Notes under the pieces: model-generated | Seen by the model: only the letters and a program-made list of their open reading frames with translations | Database searches by the model: none | What the model was told of the DNA's origin: nothing | Shown here: positions 28,237-36,986 of the stretch, in pieces | Layout of the letters: every line of letters begins with the position of its first letter | How positions within the stretch are numbered: position 1 is the stretch's first letter | Source: Hymenobacter piscis | Lineage (GTDB): Bacteria; Bacteroidota; Bacteroidia; Cytophagales; Hymenobacteraceae | Length of the DNA stretch: 64,000 nucleotides | Assembly (NCBI RefSeq): GCF_018760735.1 | Contig: NZ_JAHHZN010000003.1 | Span: 340,112 to 404,111 of the forward strand | Direction of reading: 5' to 3' | Made by a program: the position numbers and the translations under genes

Positions 28237-30021
28237 CTACAGGAAGTTGGGACGGTCCAGCTTTTTGGCGATGCGGTAGGCGGCATTCACCAAGCCCACG
28301 TGGCTGTAGGCCTGGGGGAAGTTACCCCACTGCGAGCCGGTTTTAGCGTCCACGTCCTCACTCAGCAGGCCGAGGTGGTTGGTGTAGGTGAGCAGTTTTT
28401 CGAATTCCGTAATGGCCTCTTCCACCCGGCCCACGCAGGCCAGGGCTTCTACGTACCAGAAGGAACAGATGAGGAAGGTGGTTTCGGGCGTGCCGAAGTC
28501 GTCGGCGTGGCGGTAGCGGTAGAACAGGCCCTCGGGCGTTTTAAGCTCCTTTTCCAGGGCCACCAAGTGCTGTCGGGCCCGCTCGGAAGCCGGGTCGAGG
28601 TAGCCCATCATAATCAGCTGGATGGTGCTGGCGTCGAGGTGGGGCGAGCCGATGGCGTTGGTGTACGCCTGCCAGTCGGGGCTGTAGCACTGCTCAATCC
28701 GCTCGGCGGCGGCCTCATTGAGGCGGGTGGCCAGAGCCTCCATTTCGGCGTTGCCGAGGGCCCGGGCCATCTGGCGGGCGGCGTGGCTGCCGGCCCAGTG
28801 GAAGAGGTAGGTGTAGCAGTGGTACTGGGCCAGGTTGCGGAACTCCCAGAGGCCGGCGTCGGGCTGGTCCATGGTGGTCTCAATCAGACGCAGCGCCTCG
28901 AACACCAGCTTTTCGGGATTGCGTTGCTCGGGGTTCACAAAGCGCGAGTCCACGTAGAGCGGCAGCAGGGCCACCAGCACCTGTCCGTACACGTCGTTCT
29001 GCACGTGGGTGTAGGCGTCGTTGCCGATGCGCACGGGCTGGTTGCCCAGGTAGCCGGCCAGGGGCAGTTCCTCCTCCACCAGCTGCGAGGTGCCGCTGAT
29101 ACCGTACAGGGGCTGGTATTTGTCCTGGATGCTGGTGGAGATGTTGGCGATGTAGTGGAAGTAGCGCTCCAGCTCCTCGAAGTGGCCGATGTTGTTGAAG
29201 GCCGTGAGCGTGTAGAACGTGTCGCGCATCCAGCAGTAGCGGTAGTCCCAGTTGCGGGTACTGCCGGGCGCCTCGGGCAGACTGGTGGTGCTGGCCGCAA
29301 TAATGGCCCCGGTATCCTCGTACTGGTGCACCTTGAGGGCCAGCGCCGACCGGATGACGGCTTCCTGGTGGAAGTTGCTGATGCTGGTACTCTTCACCCA
29401 GGTGCGCCAGTATGCTATGGTGCTGCGCAGAAACCGTTCCGCCGTGCTTTCCAGTGGGGCCTCCAGCGGGGCACCATAGGTGAGTACGAGGTACTTGGTT
29501 TCGTTGAGGCCGAAGCCTTCCTCGTCGAGCACGTAGGTGAGCGGGATGTTGGTGGTGAGGCGGATTTCTTCCTCCATGCCCAGAAAGGCAATGTGGTTGG
29601 AGCTGCGGCGGCGGCTCAGCTCCTGGCGGCCGTAGTCGGCCACGGGGCGGCAGGCTACTTTCACGCGGGGCGTGCCGCTAAGGGGCTCCACCTTGCGAAT
29701 GAACATCAGGGGCTTGTAGTACCGCTCGTACTGCGAGAAGCGCGGGGCGAAGTCGGTGACGCGGTAGCGGCCCTCGGCGGTGGTAATTTCGGTGGCCAGC
29801 ACGTTGGTGTTGGGCAGGTAGTACTGCCGGCTCTGGAAGCCGCCCTGCGTAACGGGCCGGATGCTGTACTCGCCGCCCTTGTCCTCATCGAGCAGGCTCC
29901 CGAACACGAAGCTGCTGTCGAAGCGGGGCCAGCACAGCCAGCGCACGGCCGTATCGGTCCCGATCAGGCCCAGAAAGGCGCAGTTGCCGATCAGGCCCAT
30001 ATCGTAGGTATGTTTCATCAT
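28237..30021 (-). CDS. Glycoside hydrolase family 15 protein (trehalase/glucoamylase type)
   Basis: 594 residues; either of two adjacent ATG codons at 30021 may be used. No signal peptide, so cytoplasmic. N-terminal beta-sandwich (about 10-210) beginning IGNCAFLGLIGTDTAVRWLCWPRFDS, then the (alpha/alpha)6 barrel with STRNWDYRYCWMRDTFYTL near 255 and the GLWEFR motif near 390. Bacterial intracellular GH15 proteins with this N-terminus include acid trehalases and glucoamylases. Next to otsAB, a trehalase role is the better inference. The last part, LLSEDVDAKTGSQWGNFPQAYSHVGLVNAA, is the usual family ending. Confidence 0.93.
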   Translation of the reverse strand: MMKHTYDMGLIGNCAFLGLIGTDTAVRWLCWPRFDSSFVFGSLLDEDKGGEYSIRPVTQGGFQSRQYYLPNTNVLATEITTAEGRYRVTDFAPRFSQYERYYKPLMFIRKVEPLSGTPRVKVACRPVADYGRQELSRRRSSNHIAFLGMEEEIRLTTNIPLTYVLDEEGFGLNETKYLVLTYGAPLEAPLESTAERFLRSTIAYWRTWVKSTSISNFHQEAVIRSALALKVHQYEDTGAIIAASTTSLPEAPGSTRNWDYRYCWMRDTFYTLTAFNNIGHFEELERYFHYIANISTSIQDKYQPLYGISGTSQLVEEELPLAGYLGNQPVRIGNDAYTHVQNDVYGQVLVALLPLYVDSRFVNPEQRNPEKLVFEALRLIETTMDQPDAGLWEFRNLAQYHCYTYLFHWAGSHAARQMARALGNAEMEALATRLNEAAAERIEQCYSPDWQAYTNAIGSPHLDASTIQLIMMGYLDPASERARQHLVALEKELKTPEGLFYRYRHADDFGTPETTFLICSFWYVEALACVGRVEEAITEFEKLLTYTNHLGLLSEDVDAKTGSQWGNFPQAYSHVGLVNAAYRIAKKLDRPNFL

Positions 30022-30222
30022 AGAAAAAGGGGTTACAACGAGAACGTGAGGGCCGCCGTCGCAGCAACGGTCCGGTTCCGTTTACCGTTTCCGGCCCCGG
30101 CGGGTTATGCGCCGGTACCACGTGGCGCACTACCCGCCCCCCCCGGACCGGGCCGGCCGAAAAACAATTGCCCTGATTCTGTTTTACTTAGCCTGTTTCT
30201 GCATTTTTTTTAGGCCGGCCGC

Positions 30223-30252
30223 TTGCCCCGAATGAGTTGAGCCGTATCTTTG
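30223..30252 (+). promoter_or_regulatory. Promoter of tRNA-Glu copy 2
   Basis: TTG at 30223-30225, exactly 19 bases, then TATCTTTG at 30245-30252. The spacer differs from that of copy 1, but the DNA from the -7 box to the tRNA is the same except for one base. Confidence 0.9.
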
Positions 30253-30288
30253 CACCACCAAAACGGAAAAACGCTTCCGCTTTTAACT

Positions 30289-30360
30289 GGTCCGTTCGTC
30301 TAGGGGTTAGGACAGTAGATTTTCATTCTACCAACAGGGGTTCGATTCCCCTACGGACTA
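30289..30360 (+). tRNA. tRNA-Glu (anticodon TTC), copy 2
   Basis: Identical over 72 bases to copy 1 at 20406, with the same cloverleaf and anticodon loop TTTTCAT. CCA is not encoded (CACA follows). Confidence 0.97.
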
Positions 30361-30363
30361 CAC

Positions 30364-30397
30364 AAAAGGCTTTTCGCACTGCGCGGAAAGCCTTTTT
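30364..30397 (+). terminator. Terminator of tRNA-Glu copy 2
   Basis: AAAAGGCTTT pairs with AAAGCCTTTT, with an inner CGC/GCG, then a T run. Its sequence is unrelated to that of copy 1. Confidence 0.85.
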
Positions 30398-30477
30398 GCG
30401 TTTTGGTCCGGCCCGGGCGGGCGCTAATTTTCCCACGAAAACCGCCCTGCCGCGTGCAACTGCCCGCCCCCGAATCC

Positions 30478-30485
30478 TACCTTTG
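30478..30485 (+). promoter_or_regulatory. -7 element before the outer-membrane-type gene
   Basis: TACCTTTG is a full match to TAnnTTTG. Transcription should start near 30492, so any start codon before that, such as an in-frame GTG or ATG near 30403, is excluded. Confidence 0.55.
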
Positions 30486-30528
30486 CGCGGCTGCCGGTGG
30501 GTCGGGAGCCGTTTTCCCTGTTTTTGCC

Positions 30529-32697
30529 GTGTTTAACTTATCCGGAATTCGTGGGCGGTGGGGCCTGCTGGTCCTGACGTTGATGCTATGTGGGGCCACG
30601 CAGGCCTGGGCCCAGCGCCCGCCCCTGCTGCGGGAGTTGAGTCTGCGCACCGATACCTCCACCTTCAGCCTGAGCCGCCATTCGGTGCTGGTGCAGAACG
30701 AGCCCCACCTCTACTTCTACTATCATCAGGAAGACGAAACGGCCGAGCTGCGGGTGTACCCCACGGCCCGGGCCGGCAGCGCCCTGCGCCTGCAACGCTC
30801 CGCCGACTTCACCCTGCTCGACTCGCTCACGCCCATGGAGGGCGGGCAGTACTACCGGGCCAAGCTACGGTTCAAGGAGTTGAGCGGCAACCGGTTTCTG
30901 AGCCTGACGTTTCGCCAGCCGTCGGATTCGGCCAGCTTCGCGCCCCAGACCCAGACGGTAAAGCTGCTGCCCGTCACGCGCACCACCCTCGAATTCCGCC
31001 CCGCCGATACGGAGCTGTTCGTGGGCGAGGAGAAGGTGTTCGAGTTCAGCAGCAACAACCCCAAAAACATCCGCGTCAGCACCGAGTGGACCCGGGGCCA
31101 GGACATCGACTACCGCCTGGAGCAGGAAAAGGGCACCCTGCGCCTGCACGTGCTGCCCAACGCCCTGGGCACCCGCGCCCTGGTGCTGCGCCCCCAGACC
31201 GAGCGGCCCTTCCTCACCGACAACAACCGCCGCGTGACCTACGCGCTGCCTTCGCTGCGCCAGGAGTTCATCGTGAAAGCCTCCCGGCTGCGGTTTCTGA
31301 GCGTCGATAAAAAGGAAATTACCCTCGATGAGGACTCGCGCCGCAAGGGCGTGGAGCTGATTCTCGATAACGGGCGCACCTTCAACCTCAAGCGGACCTA
31401 CCGCATCGAGGACCAGGAGGAAGCCGGCGGGGCCCTGATTGCCGAGCTGTTTACGCGCCAGTACCTGACCAACGACCGGGTGCTGTGCTGGCTGCGCGTG
31501 TACAACACCCACCGCCAGACCGATAGCTACCTCTACATCAAGGAAAACGACCAGGCCAAGTACATCACCAACTTCAACATTTCGCCTAAAACGGCCATTA
31601 CGGCCGTGAGCGTGCGCCACCGCGGCGGCGACTGGACCAGCAACACGGCCGTGAACCCCGGCGAAACCCTGGACGTGCGCCTGGAGGGCGAATCGCTGCT
31701 GCGGGGCCGGTTTCACTTCGAGGACGTGCGCGTGATTCCCTCCGACTCCAGCGTGCGCTCCGACGCGGCGGTGGTGTACCGGATTCAGGTGCCCGTGACG
31801 TTCGACAAGAAGCGCATTACCATTTTCAACGCCGGCCAGGCCACCGGCCAGACGCTGGCCGTGCGGGAGTTTCAGCGCCCCCACCCCCTCGATTTCGTGG
31901 GCGTGACCTTCGGCGAAGCGCCCCGGCCCGTGACCCGCCTCAACGGCCCCATCCTCTACGACCGCACCATCCGCGACGTGGTGTTCAGCTTCAACTCGGG
32001 CGCCATCGACGAAGAGCAGCAGCTCTACGGCAAGCAGTACCTGACCTTTGAAATCCGGACCCAGAACGCCAAGGGCGACCTGATTGAAACGCGCACCATC
32101 GACAACGTGGTGGTGTGCCCCGACGGCAACTCGGTGCGGGCCGCCTTCTACCAGGACAAGCAGTGCCAGGTGGGCAACCTGAGCCTCAACAACCTCCTGA
32201 GCTCCCGCAAAACCTACGACCTCGACGACTGGAGCAAAATCATCATCACCATCCGGCACACCCAGGCCCAGTACCAGGAGCCGGGCTTTACCCAGCGCCT
32301 GGAGCTGGTGCTGCAGCGCCGCGTCAAGTTCGATATCGACATCAGCTTTCCGGCTGGCCTGCTCACCAAGCAGCTCACCGGCTCGGTGGACAAGAACAAC
32401 TACGGGGCCTTCAGCGGCATCAGCCTGGCCACGCTGGCTCAGTTCAGCTTCTACAACCCCAACAAAATCAACAAGCTGCGCCCCTACAAGGTGGGCGCGG
32501 GCTTCGTGGCCCTGAACGCGTTCAACCTCAACAACGAAAACCAGAACCGCGACCTGGGCCTGGTGGTGCTGGGCTCGGTGTACCCTACGCGCTCCGATGC
32601 CAAGCTCACCTTCCCGCTTTACCTGGGCGGGGGCTACCTGATGAACAACGGTAACTTCTTCTTTCTCTTCGGGCCCGGAATTGGCGTGCGGCTGTAG
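30529..32697 (+). CDS. Unrecognised exported protein with barrel-like C-terminus
   Basis: 722 residues if started at GTG 30529, which gives a good signal peptide (RGRWGLLVLTLMLCGATQAWAQ region); an ATG at 30582 would leave it too short. I do not recognise the family. The middle is beta-rich with repeated domain-like blocks (TTLEFRPADTELFVGEEKVFEF; FLSVDKKEITLDEDSRRKGVELI). The last 170 residues (from about FDIDISFPAGLLTK) have alternating hydrophobic residues, several glycines and a terminal GPGIGVRL, which suggests an outer-membrane barrel. It could belong to an envelope or secretion apparatus. It has its own -7 promoter element. Confidence 0.6.
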   Translation: MFNLSGIRGRWGLLVLTLMLCGATQAWAQRPPLLRELSLRTDTSTFSLSRHSVLVQNEPHLYFYYHQEDETAELRVYPTARAGSALRLQRSADFTLLDSLTPMEGGQYYRAKLRFKELSGNRFLSLTFRQPSDSASFAPQTQTVKLLPVTRTTLEFRPADTELFVGEEKVFEFSSNNPKNIRVSTEWTRGQDIDYRLEQEKGTLRLHVLPNALGTRALVLRPQTERPFLTDNNRRVTYALPSLRQEFIVKASRLRFLSVDKKEITLDEDSRRKGVELILDNGRTFNLKRTYRIEDQEEAGGALIAELFTRQYLTNDRVLCWLRVYNTHRQTDSYLYIKENDQAKYITNFNISPKTAITAVSVRHRGGDWTSNTAVNPGETLDVRLEGESLLRGRFHFEDVRVIPSDSSVRSDAAVVYRIQVPVTFDKKRITIFNAGQATGQTLAVREFQRPHPLDFVGVTFGEAPRPVTRLNGPILYDRTIRDVVFSFNSGAIDEEQQLYGKQYLTFEIRTQNAKGDLIETRTIDNVVVCPDGNSVRAAFYQDKQCQVGNLSLNNLLSSRKTYDLDDWSKIIITIRHTQAQYQEPGFTQRLELVLQRRVKFDIDISFPAGLLTKQLTGSVDKNNYGAFSGISLATLAQFSFYNPNKINKLRPYKVGAGFVALNAFNLNNENQNRDLGLVVLGSVYPTRSDAKLTFPLYLGGGYLMNNGNFFFLFGPGIGVRL

Positions 32698-32828
32698 CCA
32701 GAAGCTGGGGCCGCCAGTCAGGACCCGCGGACGGTGGTGTAGCCTCCTTCCGCGGGTCTTGTCGTGGACGGGCCGCGAAACTTATTGCGCCACCCCGCGC
32801 TTGTACCCGGCTACCTCTTCCCCTCGGC

Positions 32829-34604
32829 ATGAAACTGCTCTACTCCTACCTGCGCCACTACCGGGGCCTGCTGGCCCTGGCTCTGCTGCTGGCCGCCGTC
32901 AACCAGGTTTTTTCCCTGCTCGACCCCTACATCTTCCGCCAGATTATCGACCGCCACGTGGTGAAAGCCGGGGCCAGCGTGCTCGAAACCGGCTTCTGGA
33001 ATTTCCTGATGGGCGGGGCCGGTCTGCTGATTCTGCAGGCCATGGGCGTGGCCATGGTGAGCCGTATCGCCAAGAACTTCCAGGACTACTACACCAACGT
33101 CATCACCCAGCGCCTGGGGGCCGAGCTCTACTCCGACGGCCTGCGCCACTCCCTGGAACTGCCCTACCAGGTGTTCGAGGACCAGCGCTCGGGCGAAACC
33201 CTGGGCAAGCTCCAGAAAGTGCGCACCGACGTGGAAAAGCTCATTCAGAGCTTCGTCAACATCCTGTTCATCTCCCTGGTGGGTATCGTGTTTGTGACCT
33301 GGTACGCCCTGAGCGTGTACTGGCCCATTGCGGTGGTCTACTTTCTGACCATTCCCCTGCTGGGCTCCCTGAGCTTGTTTCTGAGCAAGCGCATCAAGGT
33401 GATTCAGAAGACAATTGTGGCCGAAACCACGGCCCTGGCCGGCTCCACCACCGAGAGCCTGCGCAACATTGAGCTCATTAAAAGCCTGGGGCTGGCCCAG
33501 CAGGAAACCCTGCGCCTGAATGCCACGACCGAGAAAATCCTGAAGCTGGAGCTGCGCAAGGTGCGCTACCTGCGCTCCTTGTCGTTTGTGCAGGGCACGT
33601 TCGTGAACCTGATGCGCAACGTGATTCTGCTCATGCTGCTGTTTCTGGTGGTGCGCCAGACGATTTCGGTGGGCGAGTTCTTCTCGTTCTTCATTTACTC
33701 CTTCGCCATTTTCGGGCCTTTGCAGGAGATGGGCACCATCATCAACATCTACCGCGAAACGGAGGCCTCCCTGGCCAACTACCAGCAGATTCTCGACACG
33801 CCCAAGGAAGTCAAGCCAGCCCACCCCAAAACCGTGGAGCACATCGAAACCCTGGCCTTCGACGACGTGCATTTCCAGCACCTCACGGCCAGTTCCCCGG
33901 CGCTTGATGGCATTAGTTTCCGTACCAAGCTGGGCGAAACCATTGCTTTCGTGGGTCCTTCGGGCTCGGGCAAAACCACGCTCGTGAAGCTGCTGGTGGG
34001 CCTCTACCCGCCCGCCGAGGGTCGGATTCTCTACAACGGCATTCCCGGCCCCGAGCTCGACCTCGATACCCTGCGCGAGCAAATCGGGTTCGTGACCCAG
34101 GACACCCAGCTCTTCGCCGGCACCATCCGCGAAAACCTGCGCTTCGTGGCCCCCCACGCCACCGACGAGCAGTGCCTCCAGGCCCTGCACCAGGCCGCCG
34201 CCGATTCCCTGCTGGCCCGCGCCCCCCTGGGCCTCGACACGGTGATTGGCGAGGGCGGCGTGAAGGTTTCGGGCGGCGAAAAGCAGCGCCTGAGCATTGC
34301 CCGCGCCCTGCTGCGCCGCCCCACCCTGCTCGTCTTCGACGAAGCTACCTCGGCCCTGGACTCGCTCACGGAGGAAGAAATCAGCCAGACGGTGCGCGAG
34401 CTTTCGGGCTCCCGCCAGCACATCACCATCCTCATTGCCCACCGCCTGAGCACCATTCTGCACGCCGACCGCATCTTCGTGCTTGAGCGCGGCGCCGTGG
34501 CCGAAGCCGGCCGCCACGAGGAGCTGCTGGAGCAGCGCGGCCTCTACTACGCCATGTGGCGCCAGCAAATCGGTGAGCGGCCCCTGGCGGCGGTGAGTCG
34601 GTGA
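32829..34604 (+). CDS. ABC exporter, fused permease and ATPase (MsbA-like)
   Basis: 591 residues. Residues 1-320 are a six-helix exporter domain (FRQIIDRHVV, then FEDQRSGETLGKLQKVRTDVEKL). Residues 335-580 are the ATPase: Walker A GPSGSGKTT near 377, Q-loop GFVTQDTQLF, signature VSGGEKQRLSIARALLRRP near 480, Walker B LLVFDEATSALDS, and the switch His in IAHRLST. Such half-transporters form homodimers in the inner membrane and export lipids, peptides or drugs. No substrate clue comes from the neighbours. Confidence 0.95.
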   Translation: MKLLYSYLRHYRGLLALALLLAAVNQVFSLLDPYIFRQIIDRHVVKAGASVLETGFWNFLMGGAGLLILQAMGVAMVSRIAKNFQDYYTNVITQRLGAELYSDGLRHSLELPYQVFEDQRSGETLGKLQKVRTDVEKLIQSFVNILFISLVGIVFVTWYALSVYWPIAVVYFLTIPLLGSLSLFLSKRIKVIQKTIVAETTALAGSTTESLRNIELIKSLGLAQQETLRLNATTEKILKLELRKVRYLRSLSFVQGTFVNLMRNVILLMLLFLVVRQTISVGEFFSFFIYSFAIFGPLQEMGTIINIYRETEASLANYQQILDTPKEVKPAHPKTVEHIETLAFDDVHFQHLTASSPALDGISFRTKLGETIAFVGPSGSGKTTLVKLLVGLYPPAEGRILYNGIPGPELDLDTLREQIGFVTQDTQLFAGTIRENLRFVAPHATDEQCLQALHQAAADSLLARAPLGLDTVIGEGGVKVSGGEKQRLSIARALLRRPTLLVFDEATSALDSLTEEEISQTVRELSGSRQHITILIAHRLSTILHADRIFVLERGAVAEAGRHEELLEQRGLYYAMWRQQIGERPLAAVSR

Positions 34605-34652
34605 ATGAGTGAGTGAGTAAGTGAGTGAGTGAATGAGTTGGCGGATGAGTGA
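34601..34652. repeat. Tetramer array (GAGT/GAAT)n
   Basis: GTGAATGAGTGAGTGAGTAA-type units directly follow the ABC exporter stop codon. The same 4-base unit follows the TonB receptor stop at 47763. The remainder of 34653-34979 holds a terminator and AT-richer DNA without recognisable genes. Confidence 0.85.
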
Positions 34653-34685
34653 ACTGCATACGGTACTCGCAGCCCGATTTACCCC

Positions 34686-34722
34686 AAGCCCCTGGCGTCT
34701 GCTGACTTCAGGGGCTTTTTTT
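34686..34722 (+). terminator. Terminator after the ABC exporter
   Basis: AAGCCCCTG pairs with CAGGGGCTT across a 13-base loop, followed by a T run. Confidence 0.85.
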
Positions 34723-34979
34723 CAATCAGGCAGCACGGTGCCGAGCGCGTACCGGCACACTATTTCGGTCCGGGGATTCGTTGGCGGGCATGTTCCATCT
34801 TTTTAGGCTGGGGTGGAATAAATTTGGATTCATTGCTGTTTTTCATACAACCCGCCCCGCTCTAACTGGCTCCTCAGCTGCCAGCAGAACGTTGCCAGCC
34901 GGCCGCCAGCGCAGGTTGCGCGCGGCCGTTGCGGCAAGGTAGTTGCCTTCCTCTTTTGCACCCTCTACTACCCTTATCC

Positions 34980-35876
34980 ATGACCAACCCTCGCTTTTTC
35001 CGGCGGTTAGCCGGTATGCTGCTTACCGGGTGGCTCCTGCTCCCCTCTACTTTCAGCCAGGCTCAGACGGCCAACGGACAGCGCGACGTACTGCGCGAAA
35101 TCACCGACGTGGTGGGCCTCAAGCCCCGCTTTCAGCTGCGCGCCACCACGGAGGTGCAGAATGCCGCCGCCGTCGTGTATGGTGGGCAGCGCTACCTGCT
35201 CTATAACCCGCAATTTGTGGCCGCTGTGAACCGCGCCGGCCGCACCGACTGGGCCGGCATCAGCATTCTGGCCCACGAAATGGGCCACCACCTCAACGGC
35301 CACACCCTGCGCGCGGGCGGCTCCAACCCCGCCGACGAGCTGGAGGCCGATGAATTCTCGGGCTTCGTGCTCCGGAAAATGGGCGCCAGTCTGGCCCAGG
35401 CTCAGGCCGGCATGGCCGTGGTATCCGATGAGGAGGCCTCGCCTACCCATCCCGGCCGCCGGTCCCGCCTCACGGCCATCGGCCAGGGCTGGCAGCGCGC
35501 CAGCCAGCAGATTACGGCCAGCGCCCGCGTGGCCGCCCCTTCTGCCGCGCCGGCTGTTCTGGCTCAGCGTCCGGCCGCCCCGGCGCCGGTCCGCCAGGTG
35601 GCCGCCCGTTCGGCTGCGCCAGTCAATGTACTGGGCAAAATCACGTTCCGCGACCAGCCCGACGAGGATTTCTACGTGACCAGCCGCCTGAGCGTGGTGC
35701 ACCTGGACCGCGACGACCGTACGGCCGAAGTAGTAGGCCGCCTCACCCGCTCCGAAAGCCTGACTTACCCCTACGTGCTGGTCGATGGCCGGCAGCGCCG
35801 CCTCTACATCAGCCGCTCCGGCGACATTTTCGACACCAACGGCCGCCAGGTTGCCCAACTCTCGGACCCCTCGTAG
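34980..35876 (+). CDS. Exported HExxH metallopeptidase-like protein
   Basis: 298 residues from ATG 34980. Signal peptide 1-30 (ends SQAQ). The motif ILAHEMGHHLNGHTL near residue 98 is a zinc-binding HExxH site, followed by ADELEADEFSGFVLRKMGAS, whose ELEADEF supplies the third ligand Glu of M48-type peptidases. An Ala/Pro-rich linker (about 185-220) leads to a C-terminal beta domain (ITFRDQPDEDFYV to the end). It is small for M48 and lacks membrane helices, so it is a soluble periplasmic form. The stop codon is the first TAG of a TAGTGAG array. Confidence 0.8.
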   Translation: MTNPRFFRRLAGMLLTGWLLLPSTFSQAQTANGQRDVLREITDVVGLKPRFQLRATTEVQNAAAVVYGGQRYLLYNPQFVAAVNRAGRTDWAGISILAHEMGHHLNGHTLRAGGSNPADELEADEFSGFVLRKMGASLAQAQAGMAVVSDEEASPTHPGRRSRLTAIGQGWQRASQQITASARVAAPSAAPAVLAQRPAAPAPVRQVAARSAAPVNVLGKITFRDQPDEDFYVTSRLSVVHLDRDDRTAEVVGRLTRSESLTYPYVLVDGRQRRLYISRSGDIFDTNGRQVAQLSDPS

Positions 35877-35990
35877 TGAGTAGTGAGTAGTGAGTAGTGA
35901 GTAGTGAGTAGTGAGTAGTGAGTAGTGAGTAAAAGAACGTCATTCCGCTCAAAATGATGTTCTTTTACTCACTACTCACTACTCACTACT
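35873..35990. repeat. Heptamer palindrome (TAGTGAG)n with deleted core
   Basis: About eight TAGTGAG units on the left and three complementary ACTCACT units on the right frame AAAAGAACGTCATT, CCGCTCAA and AATGATGTTCTTTT. The middle keeps only the outer ends of a type A palindrome: the rest of the core is missing. The left array covers the preceding stop codon and the right array ends three bases before the next ATG. Confidence 0.92.
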
Positions 35991-35993
35991 TCA

Positions 35994-36893
35994 ATGCCCG
36001 TTTACCCCTTTCTGCTGGTGGATGCGTTTACCGAAACGGCCCTGGGAGGCAACCCCTGCGCCGTGGTGCTGGACGCCGACGACCTGACTGCCGACCAGAT
36101 GCAGCAGCTGGCCCGGGAGTTCAATCAGTCGGAAACGGCTTTTGTGCGCCGCTCGGCGGTGGCCGAATTCGGGGTGCACTACTTCACGCCGGGCGAGGAA
36201 ATTCCGCTGGCCGGCCACCCCACCATTGCTACCATCACGGCCCTGCTGCACACCGGCCGCCTGCCCCGGCCCACCCACTCAACGGCTGCGCTGGCCCTGG
36301 AGCTCCGCGACGGGCCCGTGGCCATTACCGTGGCCCCGGCCGCCGGGGGGCAGCCCCACCTGATTAACATGGCCCAGCGCCGGCCGGAGTTTGGCCAGCT
36401 GCACGAGCCGGCCGTAGTGTTGGCGTTTTTTGGCCTGGAACCCGACGATTTACTGCCCGGGGCCGTGGTGCAGACGGTGAGTACCGGCACGCCCCAGCTT
36501 ATGGTACCGCTGCGGGATGCCGCCGCCCTGCGCCGGGCCCACCTCGCCGACCCGGCCGGGCTGGAGGCCTACCGCCGCGCCACCGGCTTTTTCAGCTCCC
36601 ACCTGTTCTGCCTCACGGGCGCCCCCCCCGCCGGCACCACCTTCGCCCGCCACTTCTGCACCCCGCCCGATTTGCCCGAGGACCCCGTCACGGGCTCCGC
36701 CACCGGCGGTATGGCCGCCTACCTCTGGCATTACGGCCTACTGACGGAGCCCACCTTCGTGGCCGAGCAGGGCCATTGGATGGGCCGGCCCGGAACAGTG
36801 CAGGTGCGCGTGGAAGGACCGCCGACGGACATCCGCACCGTGCACATTGGCGGAACCGGCGTCGTGATTGTGCAGGGCGAGCTGCGGCTTTGA
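35994..36893 (+). CDS. PhzF family isomerase-like protein
   Basis: 299 residues. N-terminus FLLVDAFTETALGGNPCAVVLDAD, catalytic-type Glu in FNQSETAFV near 46, FTPGEEIPLAGHPTIAT near 72, and the second-half motif EDPVTGSATGGMAAYLWHYG are all PhzF family. PhzF itself isomerises a phenazine precursor; most relatives act on unknown small molecules. There are no phenazine genes here, so the substrate is unknown. Its leader consists of ACTCACT heptamers right up to the ATG, shared with the SUI1 gene. Confidence 0.92.
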   Translation: MPVYPFLLVDAFTETALGGNPCAVVLDADDLTADQMQQLAREFNQSETAFVRRSAVAEFGVHYFTPGEEIPLAGHPTIATITALLHTGRLPRPTHSTAALALELRDGPVAITVAPAAGGQPHLINMAQRRPEFGQLHEPAVVLAFFGLEPDDLLPGAVVQTVSTGTPQLMVPLRDAAALRRAHLADPAGLEAYRRATGFFSSHLFCLTGAPPAGTTFARHFCTPPDLPEDPVTGSATGGMAAYLWHYGLLTEPTFVAEQGHWMGRPGTVQVRVEGPPTDIRTVHIGGTGVVIVQGELRL

Positions 36894-36986
36894 GCCGGGC
36901 GAGCGGGCGTAACCCAACCCGGCATCTGCCTGTTGCGTTGGGAAACCGGCCGCTTCGGCCTGCTGCCCTGCCCTATTAGCCTCTCC

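Noticed and set aside
28225..30213. A 662-codon plus-strand frame over the GH15 gene
   Set aside because: Antisense shadow; it would also start inside the bidirectional terminator.
32811..34568. A 585-codon minus-strand frame over the ABC exporter
   Set aside because: Antisense shadow; the plus strand has all ABC motifs.
35873..35990. Possible CRISPR array
   Set aside because: The repeats are 7-base tandem units without unique spacers, and no cas genes are present. The same applies to the other arrays in the window.
35994..36893. Phenazine biosynthesis
   Set aside because: A lone PhzF-like gene without other phz genes does not support it; the family is functionally broad.
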